A stretch of DNA of 64,000 bases from Gammaproteobacteria bacterium (GTDB taxonomy: Bacteria > Pseudomonadota > Gammaproteobacteria > Pseudomonadales > UBA5518). The DNA is taken from positions 620,001-684,000 of the forward strand of contig JADIYI010000002.1 of the NCBI GenBank assembly GCA_016705365.1. The letters run 5' to 3'. Position numbers and translations under genes: made by a program. Of this stretch, positions 25,180 through 36,000 are shown piece by piece. The notes under the pieces are model-generated. The model made no database searches, was not told where the DNA came from, and worked only from the letters and a program-made list of their open reading frames with translations. Position 1 is the stretch's first letter; each line of letters starts with the position of its first letter.

Positions 25180-26381
25180 CCCGCGCGCGCCTGGATCAGC
25201 AGGTTGCGTGGCGTGAGTTCCCGCGCGCAGAACTCCGTTACCTCGACCCGGTAACCGTGATCGGCAAGAAACAGCGCCCGGTCGAGCACCAGCCACAATT
25301 CCAGCAGCCTGCGAAACCGGTGCCGCACCAGGTCCAGCGCGCTTACCACCCGAAACCGTTCAGCGCCCGCGCTCTCGTATCCCGCCAGCGCAACAGCGGA
25401 TGGCAATGCAATCTGCAGAAACTGCGCCGCGCCCCTGCAATAGGCGGCAAAATCGCCGGCACCGGAAACGGAGGGCGGCGGCAGATATTCATCGATACCG
25501 CGCTGCTCGCGCTGCAGCAGATCGAAACCGAGTTGCCATTGCTGCATCCGCGCGCGCTGGCGGCGCGCGTGCCCGGGTGCGGTAACGGTCTCCTGCACCG
25601 CGGTGCGCAGATCGCCGCGACCAAGCGCCAGCGGCGAGGCACGCGCCGCCCGCGACAGGGCTTGATAGTGTTGCGCTGCTCCGAGGTGATAACAACAGGG
25701 CGCGCAACTGATGGCGGGCAAGGTAGCCGCCACCGCGCAACGCAAGAGCCGCAGGTGCAAATCGCCGCAAGCGTGCAACGCAACGACGTGCACCGGTTGC
25801 GCCAGGTGGCACAGCACCTCGTCATCCAGCACATCGCAGCGCTGCATATCGATCAGCATGCCATGGCGTCGCGCCAGCTCCCGGCCCTGTGCGATCAGCA
25901 CGGGATTCCTCTCGAGTGCGCTCAGCCGGCGTCCGTTCCACTGCTGCTGCAGCGCCCGCGCGAGGTGCGCCTTGCCCGAACACCACTCGAGGCAAGGCAG
26001 CTCAGCCTGATCGCGCAACACCGCAACGAAGGCATCAATCTGCGCCCACTTGCGCCCCGGCACATCGCGTGCAAAAGCCCGCGGCCAGGCAACGAGCGGG
26101 CGCGGCCGAGCACGCGCCACGGCTGCCAGCGACAACCAGCGATCGACCGGAAGCCAGCCGGCGAGCAGCGCGGCGCTCGCCGGCGGATCACCATGCAGCG
26201 CCTCCGCTTCAGCCAGCGTCAGCGCGCGCAAACGTGTTGCGAGCTGCGGATAGTCGCTTTCCCAGGGGAGTACCGGCGCGCGAAACGCGGCGTGCTGCCA
26301 CAGCACGCGATGCCTCGAGAGCTCGTCGGAGAGCGCCTGAAGACGCCGCGACAGCCAGGTATCGCGCGGCGGATGGTTCAT
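25176..26381 (-). CDS. SAM-dependent methyltransferase-like protein
   Basis: 401-residue protein with a central methyltransferase-like domain: CLEWCSGKAHLARAL near residue 130 takes the place of motif I, followed by LSALERN, VVALHACGDLHLRLL and the cysteine-rich SCAPCCYHLG. This layout resembles the METTL25/GSTCD-type family, which has no settled substrate. The N-terminal 120 residues are helical and the C-terminus has aromatic helices. It ends inside the nhaA stop on the opposite strand. Function not known. Confidence 0.7.
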   Translation of the reverse strand: MNHPPRDTWLSRRLQALSDELSRHRVLWQHAAFRAPVLPWESDYPQLATRLRALTLAEAEALHGDPPASAALLAGWLPVDRWLSLAAVARARPRPLVAWPRAFARDVPGRKWAQIDAFVAVLRDQAELPCLEWCSGKAHLARALQQQWNGRRLSALERNPVLIAQGRELARRHGMLIDMQRCDVLDDEVLCHLAQPVHVVALHACGDLHLRLLRCAVAATLPAISCAPCCYHLGAAQHYQALSRAARASPLALGRGDLRTAVQETVTAPGHARRQRARMQQWQLGFDLLQREQRGIDEYLPPPSVSGAGDFAAYCRGAAQFLQIALPSAVALAGYESAGAERFRVVSALDLVRHRFRRLLELWLVLDRALFLADHGYRVEVTEFCARELTPRNLLIQARAG

Positions 26382-26389
26382 TAAGCGGG

Positions 26390-27871
26390 CTATTTCGGGC
26401 GGTTGGCGCGCTGCTCGTCGAGACGGCGCAGGAAATCTTCCATGATCAGGTGATAGAGCTCGAGACCGAGATACTGGTCCTCGACGCCGGACTCGATACT
26501 GGGATTGTCATTCACCTCGATCACCGCGATGCGATCACCCGCCTGCTTGATGTCCACACCATACAGCCCGTTGCCGATCGGGCGCGTGGCGCGCAACGCG
26601 GCCTCGATCACCGGACGCGGCACTTCATGGGTCGGTAGCGTCTGGAAGCGCCCGCTGTCCACAGCACCTTTATCACCATAGCGGTAGATCTGCCAGTGAT
26701 CGCGCACCATGAAATATTTGCAGGCGTAGATCGCACGGTTGTTCAACACCCCGATGCGCCAGTCGTAATCGGTGTAGAGATACTCCTGGGCGAGCAGCAA
26801 CGATGACTTCTTGAACAATTCCTTCAGGGTCTCCTGCAACTCGTCCTCGTTCTTGACCTTGACCACGCCTTTCGAGAACGAGCCGTCGGGAATCTTCAAC
26901 ACCAGCGGAAAGGCAAGTCCCGCCACGGAAGCGAGCAATTTCGACTGCGGCTGGCGGATCAGGATGCGGGTGTCGGGTGCCGGGATCTTGTGTCGCCTCA
27001 GCAGGTCGGCAAGATAGACCTTGTTGGTGCAGCGCAGGATCGAGGTCGGATCGTCGAGTACCACCATATCCTCGGACTCGGCTTTCTGCGCAAAGCGATA
27101 GGTGAAATGGTCGATCGCCGTGGTCGCGCGAATGAACAGCGCATCGTATTCCTGGAGGCGGCCGTAGTCGCTGCGCTTGATCAGGTCGACCGCGATTCCG
27201 AGACGCTTGGCCGCCTTCATGAAGTGCTTGATCGCGATGGGATCGCTGGGCGAGTGGGGTTCCTGCGGATCGACCAGTATCGCCATGTCGTAGCGATAGC
27301 GGGTTCGCTCGCGCGGACGTCGCCACACCGCGCGGCTGTAATGCTCCAGCGCCTCGGCGAACACGGTCTGTTCCGAGTCGTCGAGTTCGGCTGGACCGAG
27401 CGGCGTCAGCGCCGCAATCTCCCAGCGCGTGCGCTTGCGAAACTCGATTTCGAGAATCGGACAGGCAAAACGCTCGAACAGATCACGCGCCAGGGGCGCC
27501 AGCGCTTCCTCCCGCACCCGACCGAAATAGCTCTTTACACTGAAGCCTTCCGGGCGCTCCGGAGAGTGCCCGGCAACGAGGGCATCGACCCGCTCCTCGA
27601 GGTCGTCGAACTCGAGAATGAACAGCTTGCGGTTGCGCAGGATATTGAGCGTCGCGACGCTTGGCAGCACCCGGTGCCCGCGCGCTTCCGCGAGCAGGGA
27701 GCAATAGTAGCCGCGCGACAGGTAGCGATCGCTGCGGCACAGATTGATGATCCGCAGCGGCTGCTTGATCGCCTCATCGGGCTGCGCAATATAATCGGCA
27801 AAGGCAACGACATGTTCGCTGGGATAGAAAGGTCCCCAGTCCGCTGGGTCGTCTACGATGATCTTGAGCAC
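26390..27871 (-). CDS. RimK-like ATP-grasp ligase with RLAN domain
   Basis: About 493 residues. The N-terminal part (about 1-200) is an RLAN-type domain (RimK-like ATP-grasp N-terminal). The C-terminal ATP-grasp domain (about 210-480) shows LVLKIPDGSFSKGVVKV and ends with VIEVNDNPSIESGVED, the metal- and ATP-binding strand of RimK/glutathione-synthetase ligases. Such enzymes add amino acids to peptides or proteins through amide bonds. A divergent GNAT-C39 gene begins 143 bases away; RLAN ATP-grasps and GNAT/peptidase proteins are known neighbours in predicted peptide-modification systems. I chose GTG 27871, where the conserved domain starts; ATG 27943 is possible. Confidence 0.82.
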   Translation of the reverse strand: MLKIIVDDPADWGPFYPSEHVVAFADYIAQPDEAIKQPLRIINLCRSDRYLSRGYYCSLLAEARGHRVLPSVATLNILRNRKLFILEFDDLEERVDALVAGHSPERPEGFSVKSYFGRVREEALAPLARDLFERFACPILEIEFRKRTRWEIAALTPLGPAELDDSEQTVFAEALEHYSRAVWRRPRERTRYRYDMAILVDPQEPHSPSDPIAIKHFMKAAKRLGIAVDLIKRSDYGRLQEYDALFIRATTAIDHFTYRFAQKAESEDMVVLDDPTSILRCTNKVYLADLLRRHKIPAPDTRILIRQPQSKLLASVAGLAFPLVLKIPDGSFSKGVVKVKNEDELQETLKELFKKSSLLLAQEYLYTDYDWRIGVLNNRAIYACKYFMVRDHWQIYRYGDKGAVDSGRFQTLPTHEVPRPVIEAALRATRPIGNGLYGVDIKQAGDRIAVIEVNDNPSIESGVEDQYLGLELYHLIMEDFLRRLDEQRANRPK

Positions 27872-28014
27872 GGCGTCCGCTTGATCCGACAGGAATGGCG
27901 CCACAGATGTTAGCAGAGCCGCCCGGCACACACAGCGTGGCAACCGCCAATTTTGCCGCTATTCCCGCCATCCGCTCCCGGGGCTAGACTGGTCACCCAT
28001 ACCGTGATTGCCGG

Positions 28015-29181
28015 ATGACGCCCATGACAGGCATGACGATCGAGAAGACCAGCGTCTCCCGGGCAGCCAGGTTGCGCGAGGCCGGGATCGATGACCTCGA
28101 GGCGCTGGTGCGACTGGAGAAGGATGCGTTCGAAACCGACCGGCTCAGCCGCCGCAGCCTGCGCCGCTTCCTGCAGGGTGGCAACGATCATCTGCTGCTG
28201 GCCGAAACCGCCGACGGTATTGTCGGTTATATCCTGTTGCTCAAGCGGCGCGGCACGCGGCTCGCGCGGCTGTACTCGCTCTGCGTGGATGCGGTCTCGC
28301 GCGGACAAGGCATTGCCGAAGCCCTGGTCAGGGCCGGAGAAGAGGCCGTGCGGCAGGCCGGCTGCGCCTCGTTGCGGCTCGAGGTGCGGCGCGACAATCC
28401 GGCCGCGATCCGGCTTTACACCCGTCTGGGCTACCGCCAGTTCGGAACCCTGAGCGATTATTACGAAGATGGCACCGATGCATTGCGCTTCGAGAAGCGT
28501 ATCCGCTTCTACGAGCGCGAGCCCTCGGACCTGCCCATTCCCTACTACTCCCAGACCACGCCGTTCACCTGCGGCGCGTCCTGCCTGATGATGGCGATGA
28601 AGGCGCTCGACCCGGCCGCACCGTTCGATCAGCGCGAGGAACTGCGCCTGTGGCGCGAAGCCACCACGGTGTTCATGACCTCGGGACACGGCGGCTGCGG
28701 CCCGCGCGGACTCGCGCTCGCGGCGCGTCGGCGCGGCTTCAAGGCGGAAGTGTTCCTCAACGGGGAAGGCGTGCTGTTTATTGACGGCTTGCGTGACGAA
28801 AGCAAGCGGCGCGCCCTGAAAGTGGTTCATGCCGACTACCACGAGCAGGCGCTCGCGGCGCGAATTCCGCTCAGTTACCAGCCGCTGTCGGTGGAGGAAA
28901 TGGAGCGCTGCCTCAACCAGCGCAAGGTGCCGGTGGTGCTGATCAGTTCCTACCGGCTGACGCGGGAGAAAGCGCCGCATTGGATCGTGGTTTCGGCCGT
29001 CGACGACGACTTCGTCTACATCCACGACCCGGAAATCAAGATCGAACGCGACGAATCGGTGACCGACAAGGAATACGTACCCATCGACCGTGCGGCTTTC
29101 TCGCGCATGGCCCGGTTCGGACAATCCGGGGTCCGGGCGGCACTTCTGCTGAGCGCACCGCGGCGCCGCCGAGCCCGCTGA
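28015..29181 (+). CDS. GNAT acetyltransferase fused to C39-like peptidase
   Basis: 388 residues. The N-terminal GNAT domain (about 18-165) is close to RimI-like enzymes, with the acetyl-CoA loop SRGQGIAEAL and LEVRRDNPAAIRLYTRLGYR. The C-terminal papain-like domain (about 175-385) resembles C39 bacteriocin-processing peptidases: Q-x4-TCGASC with Cys near residue 186, and a histidine in PHWIVVSAVDDDFVYIHDP. It lies divergent to the RLAN ATP-grasp gene. Together they may acylate, ligate to and cut a peptide or protein N-terminus; no substrate peptide gene is obvious nearby. ATG 28015 is used; ATGs at 28024 and 28033 also exist. Confidence 0.85.
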   Translation: MTPMTGMTIEKTSVSRAARLREAGIDDLEALVRLEKDAFETDRLSRRSLRRFLQGGNDHLLLAETADGIVGYILLLKRRGTRLARLYSLCVDAVSRGQGIAEALVRAGEEAVRQAGCASLRLEVRRDNPAAIRLYTRLGYRQFGTLSDYYEDGTDALRFEKRIRFYEREPSDLPIPYYSQTTPFTCGASCLMMAMKALDPAAPFDQREELRLWREATTVFMTSGHGGCGPRGLALAARRRGFKAEVFLNGEGVLFIDGLRDESKRRALKVVHADYHEQALAARIPLSYQPLSVEEMERCLNQRKVPVVLISSYRLTREKAPHWIVVSAVDDDFVYIHDPEIKIERDESVTDKEYVPIDRAAFSRMARFGQSGVRAALLLSAPRRRRAR

Positions 29182-29196
29182 GGCAGCGATACGCCG

Positions 29197-30639
29197 ATGA
29201 GCGGGGGACCCGCCACCCTGGCACGCCCGGTACGGGCGCGGGTCCTCGCCCGCTTCGGTGGACAGTTGCTGCTCGTTGGCGCGGTGATGAACGGCGCACC
29301 GCTTCTGGTCGCATTGTTCTTCGGCGAGTGGAGCAGCGCCCTGGTGCAGAGCCTGATCGTGCTGGCGTTCTGCGGGCTCGGTATCGTGCTTCACCGCAGC
29401 GGCATCGACGGTGAGTTGCAGCGCAACGAAGCCCTGGTCCTGGTGGCGCTGGCCTTCGTCATCACACCCGCGCTCTCCTCTCTCGCGTTCGTGGCAAACG
29501 GCATGCCCATCACCGACGCGTTGTTCGAGGCCGTATCGGGTATCAGTACCACGGGGCTGTCGATGATTGCCGACCCTGGCGCCTACCCGGCGACCTTTCT
29601 GTTCACGCGGGCCTGGCTGCAATGGTATGGCGGCCTGGGAGTGATCGTGCTGGGCATCGCACTGCTCGGCGGACAAGACACCGCGACGCGCCGGCTCTAC
29701 TCCCCGCTGGATGACCGCTTGCTGTTGAACTCCTCACGCCGCTTTGCGCGCAACATGCTGCGCGCCTATGTGTTGCTGAGCCTCGGCGCATGGGCCGTGC
29801 TGTCATTGACTGGCACCGACCCCTTCGATGCCCTGCTGCACACGCTGTCGGCGGTATCGACCGGTGGCTTTTCGCCGTATGCCGACAGCTTGCGGCATAT
29901 GCCCGGCTGGGGTAGTCGCTACCTGGTCATTGCGTTCAGCCTGATCGGCGCCCTGCCGCTGGCACTGGTGATCGAACGTGGCTTGAGGCAGGCGGGTGGC
30001 GACGGGGAAATCCGCGCGCTGCTGGCCCTGTGCCTGGCATGGGCGCTGCTGCTGGCCTGGAGAATGCATCAGAACCTCGGTATCGACTGGCCCGAAGCGC
30101 TGCTGCAGGGCGGGCTGCTCGGCATTTCGGCACAATCGACCACCGGCTTCTCGGTCCTCGCCCCGCTGCAACTCGATGACATCTCGAAGCTGTTGCTGTG
30201 CCTGTCCATGCTGAGCGGCGGCTGTCTCGGCTCGACCGCCGGCGGAATCAAGCTGCTGCGAATCCTGATCCTGCTGCGGGTACTGCAGGTCTATTTTCTG
30301 CGCAGTGCGATGCCGAGACACGCCGTGGTGCCGCACAAGCTCGGTGGCGCCCTGCTGTCGGGCGACGAAATACAGCACGCCCTGATTCTGCTGCTGCTGT
30401 TCGTGCTGGTGCTGCTCGGTTCCTGGCTGGTGTTTGTCGCCTGCGGGTACCCGGCGGTGGATTCGCTGTTCGAGGTGAGCAGCGCGCTGGCCACCACCGG
30501 ATTGTCGGTCGGTATAAGCAGCACGGCACTGCCCACCGGCCTGAAGCTGCTGCTGTGCTTCGATATGCTGCTCGGGCGAGTGGAGGTGTTCGCACTGCTG
30601 GTGCTACTCTACCCCCGCACCTGGATATTACGGAGATAG
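29197..30639 (+). CDS. trkH: Potassium uptake protein TrkH
   Basis: 480-residue inner-membrane potassium-channel-like subunit. The four pore-loop repeats of the TrkH/KtrB superfamily can be seen around SGISTTGLS, SAVSTGGFSPYAD, GISAQSTTGFS and SSALATTGLSVG, each with the selectivity-filter glycine. It starts 15 bases after the previous stop and is followed after six bases by a TrkA-type gating subunit, so the pair forms a complete compact potassium transporter. Confidence 0.93.
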   Translation: MSGGPATLARPVRARVLARFGGQLLLVGAVMNGAPLLVALFFGEWSSALVQSLIVLAFCGLGIVLHRSGIDGELQRNEALVLVALAFVITPALSSLAFVANGMPITDALFEAVSGISTTGLSMIADPGAYPATFLFTRAWLQWYGGLGVIVLGIALLGGQDTATRRLYSPLDDRLLLNSSRRFARNMLRAYVLLSLGAWAVLSLTGTDPFDALLHTLSAVSTGGFSPYADSLRHMPGWGSRYLVIAFSLIGALPLALVIERGLRQAGGDGEIRALLALCLAWALLLAWRMHQNLGIDWPEALLQGGLLGISAQSTTGFSVLAPLQLDDISKLLLCLSMLSGGCLGSTAGGIKLLRILILLRVLQVYFLRSAMPRHAVVPHKLGGALLSGDEIQHALILLLLFVLVLLGSWLVFVACGYPAVDSLFEVSSALATTGLSVGISSTALPTGLKLLLCFDMLLGRVEVFALLVLLYPRTWILRR

Positions 30640-30645
30640 GCGGCG

Positions 30646-31305
30646 ATGAGAGCAGCAATCCTCGGCGCGGGATCGATCGCGCTGCGCACCGCGCGCCTGC
30701 TGCTCGGCCAGGGTCACGAGGTGATCATCGTCGACCCCGACAAGGAACGCATCGATGCGCTTGCGGAGCAAATCGATTGCGGCCTGATCCACGGCGATGG
30801 CAGCAAACCGCTGGTGTTGCGCGACCTGGATCCCGCCCGCACCGATGTGCTGTTCTGCCTCAGCAACAACGACCAGACCAATATTCTCGCCAGCCTGGTC
30901 GGGCGCTCGCTCGGTTTCGCCCGCGTCGTGACCCGTATCGAGGATCCGGAGTTCGAGCATATCTGCATGGAACTCGGACTGGAGGAAACCGTCATCCCGG
31001 CGCGCGCGATCAGCCGTGTATTGTTCGACATGGCCGAAGGGCGCAATGTCCTGGAAATGACCACCATGATCCGCGATGTGGCACGGGTTTTTTCATTTGT
31101 TCTGCATGGCCACGAAGCCACACACATGCACGAACTCGATCTGCCCGAGATGACCCGGGTGATCTGTTTCTATCGCGACGGCAAATTCATGATTCCCGAC
31201 GAGGACACGCGGCTGCACGACAACGACGAAATCGTGGTGATTTCGCATGTGCGCAATCTCGCCGAACTCGAACGCAAGTGGCTGGCACCGAATTCCGGGC
31301 AGTAG
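30646..31305 (+). CDS. trkA: TrkA-type potassium transporter regulatory subunit
   Basis: 219-residue cytoplasmic gating subunit with one RCK_N Rossmann domain (AILGAGSIALRTARLLLGQGHEVIIVDPD) and one RCK_C domain (about 140-212). E. coli TrkA carries two such pairs in 458 residues; this single-pair version resembles KtrA-type or short TrkA proteins. Binding of nucleotides (NAD(H), ATP or ADP) would control TrkH, encoded immediately upstream. Confidence 0.88.
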   Translation: MRAAILGAGSIALRTARLLLGQGHEVIIVDPDKERIDALAEQIDCGLIHGDGSKPLVLRDLDPARTDVLFCLSNNDQTNILASLVGRSLGFARVVTRIEDPEFEHICMELGLEETVIPARAISRVLFDMAEGRNVLEMTTMIRDVARVFSFVLHGHEATHMHELDLPEMTRVICFYRDGKFMIPDEDTRLHDNDEIVVISHVRNLAELERKWLAPNSGQ

Positions 31306-31338
31306 CGCTGTCCGGCTGGCGGTTGGTCCAAGCCCGGG

Positions 31339-31821
31339 TCAATGATGATGCCCACCGTCACCATGGGCGTGACCGTGGGCAATCTCCTCCTCGCTCGCGG
31401 TGCGCACTTCGAGCACTTCGATCGCGAAAGTCAGCGCACGCCCGGCCAGCGGGTGGTTGGTGTCCACATCCACGTTGAATTTTCCGACCTTCAGCACCGT
31501 GACCTGGCGTGCACCCTGCCCGGTCTGGACGCCCACCACCATTCCGGGCTGCAATTTTCCCCGGTGCACAATGTGTTTCAGCGGCACCCGCTGCACCGCG
31601 TCGGCGTGGCGCAAACCGTAGGCCTGCTCCGCCGCCAGCGCCACCTCCAGGGTATCGCCTGCCGCCTTTCCGAGCAGCTGCTCCTCGAGCGCCGGCAGGA
31701 TATTGCCATGACCGTGCAGATAGGTGATCGGCTCGCCGGCATGCGAATCCTCGATCCCGATGCCGTCCTCTCCGCTCAGGGTGTAATGGAATCGGGCAAT
31801 GGTGTCCTTGGCGATATGCAT
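31339..31821 (-). CDS. slyD: SlyD-like FKBP-type peptidyl-prolyl isomerase
   Basis: 160-residue cytoplasmic isomerase and chaperone. The FKBP half-domain (FHYTLSGEDGIGIEDSH) is interrupted by the insert-in-flap chaperone domain (about 70-125), as in SlyD. The tail is rich in histidine (HGHAHGDGGHHH) but lacks the cysteines of E. coli SlyD; it could bind nickel or other metals. ATG 31821 matches the family start. It follows rlmM on the same strand. Confidence 0.9.
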   Translation of the reverse strand: MHIAKDTIARFHYTLSGEDGIGIEDSHAGEPITYLHGHGNILPALEEQLLGKAAGDTLEVALAAEQAYGLRHADAVQRVPLKHIVHRGKLQPGMVVGVQTGQGARQVTVLKVGKFNVDVDTNHPLAGRALTFAIEVLEVRTASEEEIAHGHAHGDGGHHH

Positions 31822-31887
31822 GAATGGTGCTCCGCGAAAAAAGGGCGCAAGTATCGGCGATGCCCTGCCCGGCACGCAACGGGCCGC

Positions 31888-32937
31888 TCAGCGCCGGCGC
31901 AGGAACACCGTGATCTCCTCGCGATCGTGGTAGAGCTGGCGCGCCTCGCAAGACACATCTCCGCCCTGCTCGACGATGCGCCGCAGGATCCGTTCGAGTA
32001 GCGTCGATACCTCGCGGTAGCGCTGCTTCATCGGCAGCTTGAGGTTGAAAATACAGCGTTTGCACCAATCGTTCACAAACCAGCGCACCACCAGATCCGC
32101 GACCCGTGCCGGCTTGTCGACCACGTCGCAGACCATCCAGTCCACCTGCCGCTCGGGCCGATAGCTGAATGCATCGGCCTCGAGATGTTCCACCAGGCCG
32201 CTTTCCAGCAGGTCCGCGCGCAATGCCGCCCGATCGATCGCCTTGACCCTGATACCACGGCGTACCAGCTGCCAGGTCCAGCCGCCCGGGGCGGCACCGA
32301 GATCGACCGCGCTCATGCCCGCGCGCAACTCGCGTGCCTCGCGCTCGCCGAGAAACCACAGGAATGCCTCCTCGAGCTTGGCGGCCGAGCGGCTGGGCGC
32401 GCCAGGCAGGCGCAGGCGTGGCACGCCCATCGACCACAGCGCCCCGTTATCGGCGCGCGAGATTCCCAGGAACCCGTCGGTCCCGCCCAGAAACAGGATA
32501 TGCAACCGCGCGCCCGCATCCGCCCTGATCAACCGCGCCTCCTGCAGTGCCCCCTCGACCCGGGCGCGCATGCGTGTACCAAGGCGTCCCACCGAGCGCC
32601 CGTCTTCGGTATCGACGTGCTGCAGCCAGCACTGCATGAACGGCCCCGGCGCCCGTGCCATGGCGAGCAACGGCGCCAGGCGATCGCCCGGGTGGAGATC
32701 GCGGAACGGCACGCCCGCAAACCAGTCGCGGGTGAATACCAGATCCCTCAGCCGCAAGGTCTCGAATGCCACCAGCGGATCCCAATGCGCTGCCGACTTC
32801 ACCTCGACCCATCCGCTGCCTTGCCCGGCACGACAATATCCGGCAACACCAATGGTTGCCAGGCGCTCGATGATCTCGGCGCTGCATTCCTTTTCAAAAC
32901 CCGCGCGGCACAACAGCACCAGCGATTCAGTACGCAT
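31888..32937 (-). CDS. rlmM: 23S rRNA 2'-O-ribose C2498 methyltransferase RlmM
   Basis: 349-residue SAM-dependent methyltransferase. A THUMP-like N-terminal domain is followed by a Rossmann domain with SAVDLGAAPGGWTWQLVRRG near residue 208 and the MVCDVVDKPARV segment; the K-D-K-E catalytic set of the FtsJ-like fold is plausible from these strands. It is a gammaproteobacteria-centred enzyme, which supports the host assignment. It sits between slyD and the mscK-type gene, all on the minus strand. Confidence 0.92.
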   Translation of the reverse strand: MRTESLVLLCRAGFEKECSAEIIERLATIGVAGYCRAGQGSGWVEVKSAAHWDPLVAFETLRLRDLVFTRDWFAGVPFRDLHPGDRLAPLLAMARAPGPFMQCWLQHVDTEDGRSVGRLGTRMRARVEGALQEARLIRADAGARLHILFLGGTDGFLGISRADNGALWSMGVPRLRLPGAPSRSAAKLEEAFLWFLGEREARELRAGMSAVDLGAAPGGWTWQLVRRGIRVKAIDRAALRADLLESGLVEHLEADAFSYRPERQVDWMVCDVVDKPARVADLVVRWFVNDWCKRCIFNLKLPMKQRYREVSTLLERILRRIVEQGGDVSCEARQLYHDREEITVFLRRR

Positions 32938-33043
32938 CGAAATCCCGCCGGTCCACTGCCCTGCAACAGTTCAGCACCCGTTCCTCGATGGCGCCCATGT
33001 CGAGCGGAGGAGTTCCCGGTCCATGCTCATCGTATCGTCCCCC

Positions 33044-36000
33044 TTACGACTTGAGCTGCGCCGCCTGGTCGACCGAGCGCAGATGCAGATCCATCTGCGG
33101 ATAGGCGATTTCGATGCCCTTCTCGCGGAACACCTCGGTGATGCGCATATGCATATCGTTCAGCACCGGAAACCGCAGCGCCACGTCCTCGACATGGAAA
33201 AAGCAGCGCAGATTGAGTGAGCTGGCGCCGAATTCGCGAAATACCACGTTGGGTGCGGGCTCCTTGAGTACCCGCGGATCGCTGCCGAGTATCGAGAGCA
33301 GCGTGTCGCGCGCCACACGCGGGTCCGCGTCATAGGAAATCCCGACCTCGAAAGTCGTCCTCACCACCGTCGAGGACAGGGTCCAGTTGATCAGGCGCTC
33401 GGTCACAAAGGTCTGGTTCGGCACGATGATCTCGCGATTGTCGAAATCGGTGATCGTGGTGGCACGCATGCGGATGCGCTGGATCGTCCCGCTGAATTCG
33501 CCCAGCGTGATCACGTCGCCGATACGCACCGGCCGCTCGAACAGCATGATCAGGCCGGCGAAGAAATTGGCGAAAATCGCCTGCAGGCCGAAACCGACAC
33601 CGACCGACAATCCGGCGGCCATCCATTGCAGCTTGGACCAGCCGAACCCGAGCATCTGCAACGAAATCATCACGCCGGCGGTGGCGACCAGGTAACCGAG
33701 CACCGTCTGGATCGCATACAGCACGCCCTTCTTGGTAATGAAACTGTAGAACACGATGCCGATCAGCGACGGCAAACCCTTCGCCAGCACCAGGCCGAGC
33801 ACCAGGACGAGCAGCGCCTTGCCGGCATCGAACAGCGACACCGTGGCCAGGGTATCGGTGCCCGCCACCACGGTTTCGTAATTCCACAGCGCCACTGTAT
33901 CCAGCACTTGCAGCGCGGTGAAAAACTGGCTCCATATGGTCAACAGCAATACCGCCGACCCGCCCAGAATGATCACGTTGAACAATGCGACGGCACTGTC
34001 ATTCATGCGTTCCCAGTTGATTTCATCGCCGGCCTCTGCTGGCTTGGTCCCGGTGGAATCGCCCTGATCGCTGCCATCGGCACGCTCTTCCTCGTGGGCT
34101 GCAATGGAACGCTGCGAGGCAATCGTGATCCCGAGCAAGCCGGTATCGAGCGCCATCTTGGTGAACATGATCAACACGATCGTTACGAAACCGCCCTGCA
34201 ACAGCGCGATCGCCGTGAAGTGGTAGCCGAGAACATCCAGTACCAGTGCCAGCGGTTGCAATGCGATGACAGCCAGCACCAGCAGCGGCCAGATCCGCTG
34301 CAATATCGGGTGAGTGCGTGAAAAGAACGCGGCATTGAACATTCCACGCGCGGCGCGCGTGACCAGCACCGAAAACACGAAAAAAGCCGCCGCCACCAGC
34401 AACAGACCGATACGAAACGACTGGTCCGCCGCAGTCTTCGCCGACAGCTCGGTGGTCAGAACGTTGACGAACAGCAGCGGCAGCAACACCCACAGCGCAG
34501 TGATGAGCAGACGCTCGACGGACTGCACGCGGGCGGCCTTCCAGCGCAGATGCTGGCGCGCGAAGCCCTGGGGACCGAGCGCCTCGCGGATTACCAGGTA
34601 ACCATAACCCAGCAATGCCGTCCGATAGCAAGCAATAGCGAACGCCGTCGACAACTGATCAGGCTCCTCGGCATGCCCGCTCAACCAGCCCAGCGTCACC
34701 AGCAGCACCGGCAACGGCAAGGCCAGGAAAACATGCGTTCCGATTGCCTCGAACGCCATGTGAAAGCGGTAGTTTCTCCAGCCGATCTTGCGTGCGCTGC
34801 GCGACTCGAGGCGCTGCATGAGCACCCCCCTGTAGCGCAGCTGCAGCGCGAAGAAAATCAGCGCAAGCAGGGGAATCAACGGGTTTGACCGGGCCGCGCG
34901 CGCGAGTTCCATCGGAAAGCCGCGCCAGTTCGCGGCCCGGATCACCTGCCAGGCAGCCGCTGGCCAATGGAGCAGGTCATCGAGGTTGAGCGGGCGATGC
35001 GACTTCATCCAGATCAGGTTGCGGTCGAGCAGCTCGCGGAAGTCCTCGGCCACCTCGGCCTGTTCCGTATAGGCCTGGTCGAGATCCACCAGTTGCTCGG
35101 TCCCCTGGACCAGCACCAGGTTCAGCGACTCGAGCAAGGCGCTGCGCGCGCTCAACAGGCGGTCGCTCGCGGCCAGCGCTGCCTCGCGCTCGCCATTGCT
35201 GAACGGAACACCGTTCAGCTCGGTCGTCGCCTCGATGGCCCGGTAGACGCGTTCGTGCATGCTCACTTCGGACTGCAGCAATTGTCCGATCTCGAACCCG
35301 CGCAGGCGCGCCGCCGCCAGCATCGCGGAAATGCGTCGCAGATTGGATTCCGGACTATCATAGTTTCCGAGCTTCAGGTAGTGCTCCATCAACACCGGCC
35401 CGAGCGCATCGTCGATCGACGAGATCGTGAGCTGCTCGCGAATGCTGTCCGCCGAGGCTTTCAGCTCGCGCAGGCGATCATTGGTCTCATTGAGTTCTTC
35501 GCTGATGCTCTCGGCGCGCGTCACCACGAATACGCGCTCGTCGGCAAGCTGCATCAGACCCTGCTTCAACGCCAACACCTCGGGGTGCTGCGATTGGATC
35601 GACTCCATGCGTTCCGCCAACAAGGTCCGCGCTTGCTCGGCCTCGCTGATGCGCTTCAGCGTGTCCATATTGAGCAGCTCGGCAAGGAATTGCTCCGCCA
35701 GCTCACGCTGTGCGCCCACCAGTTTCTGCTGCGCACGCACCGCAACCAGGCGCTCCGGTATGGTGCGTATCTCGGTTTCCAGCTTTGCCACCTTGCTGTC
35801 GGTAAGTAGCTGCCGCGAGCGCCATTCGTCGCGTCGCGCCTGGCTCAGGGCCTTGCTGTCTTCGGCGCGCGCGGCCGGCGCAATGCTCGCGGCGCCCTGC
35901 GCAACCGCCTGCTTCAATTCCAAGCGCGCGTCTTCGCTGCGTCCCTGCAAGGTGCGCATGGTCTCGAGCAGCTTGGCGTCCTGAACCCGCAGCTTTTCCA

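Noticed and set aside
23548..25296. A 582-codon minus-strand open frame opposite nhaA
   Set aside because: Its sequence is rich in His, Gln and Arg, as antisense frames in this window are, and nhaA is certain.
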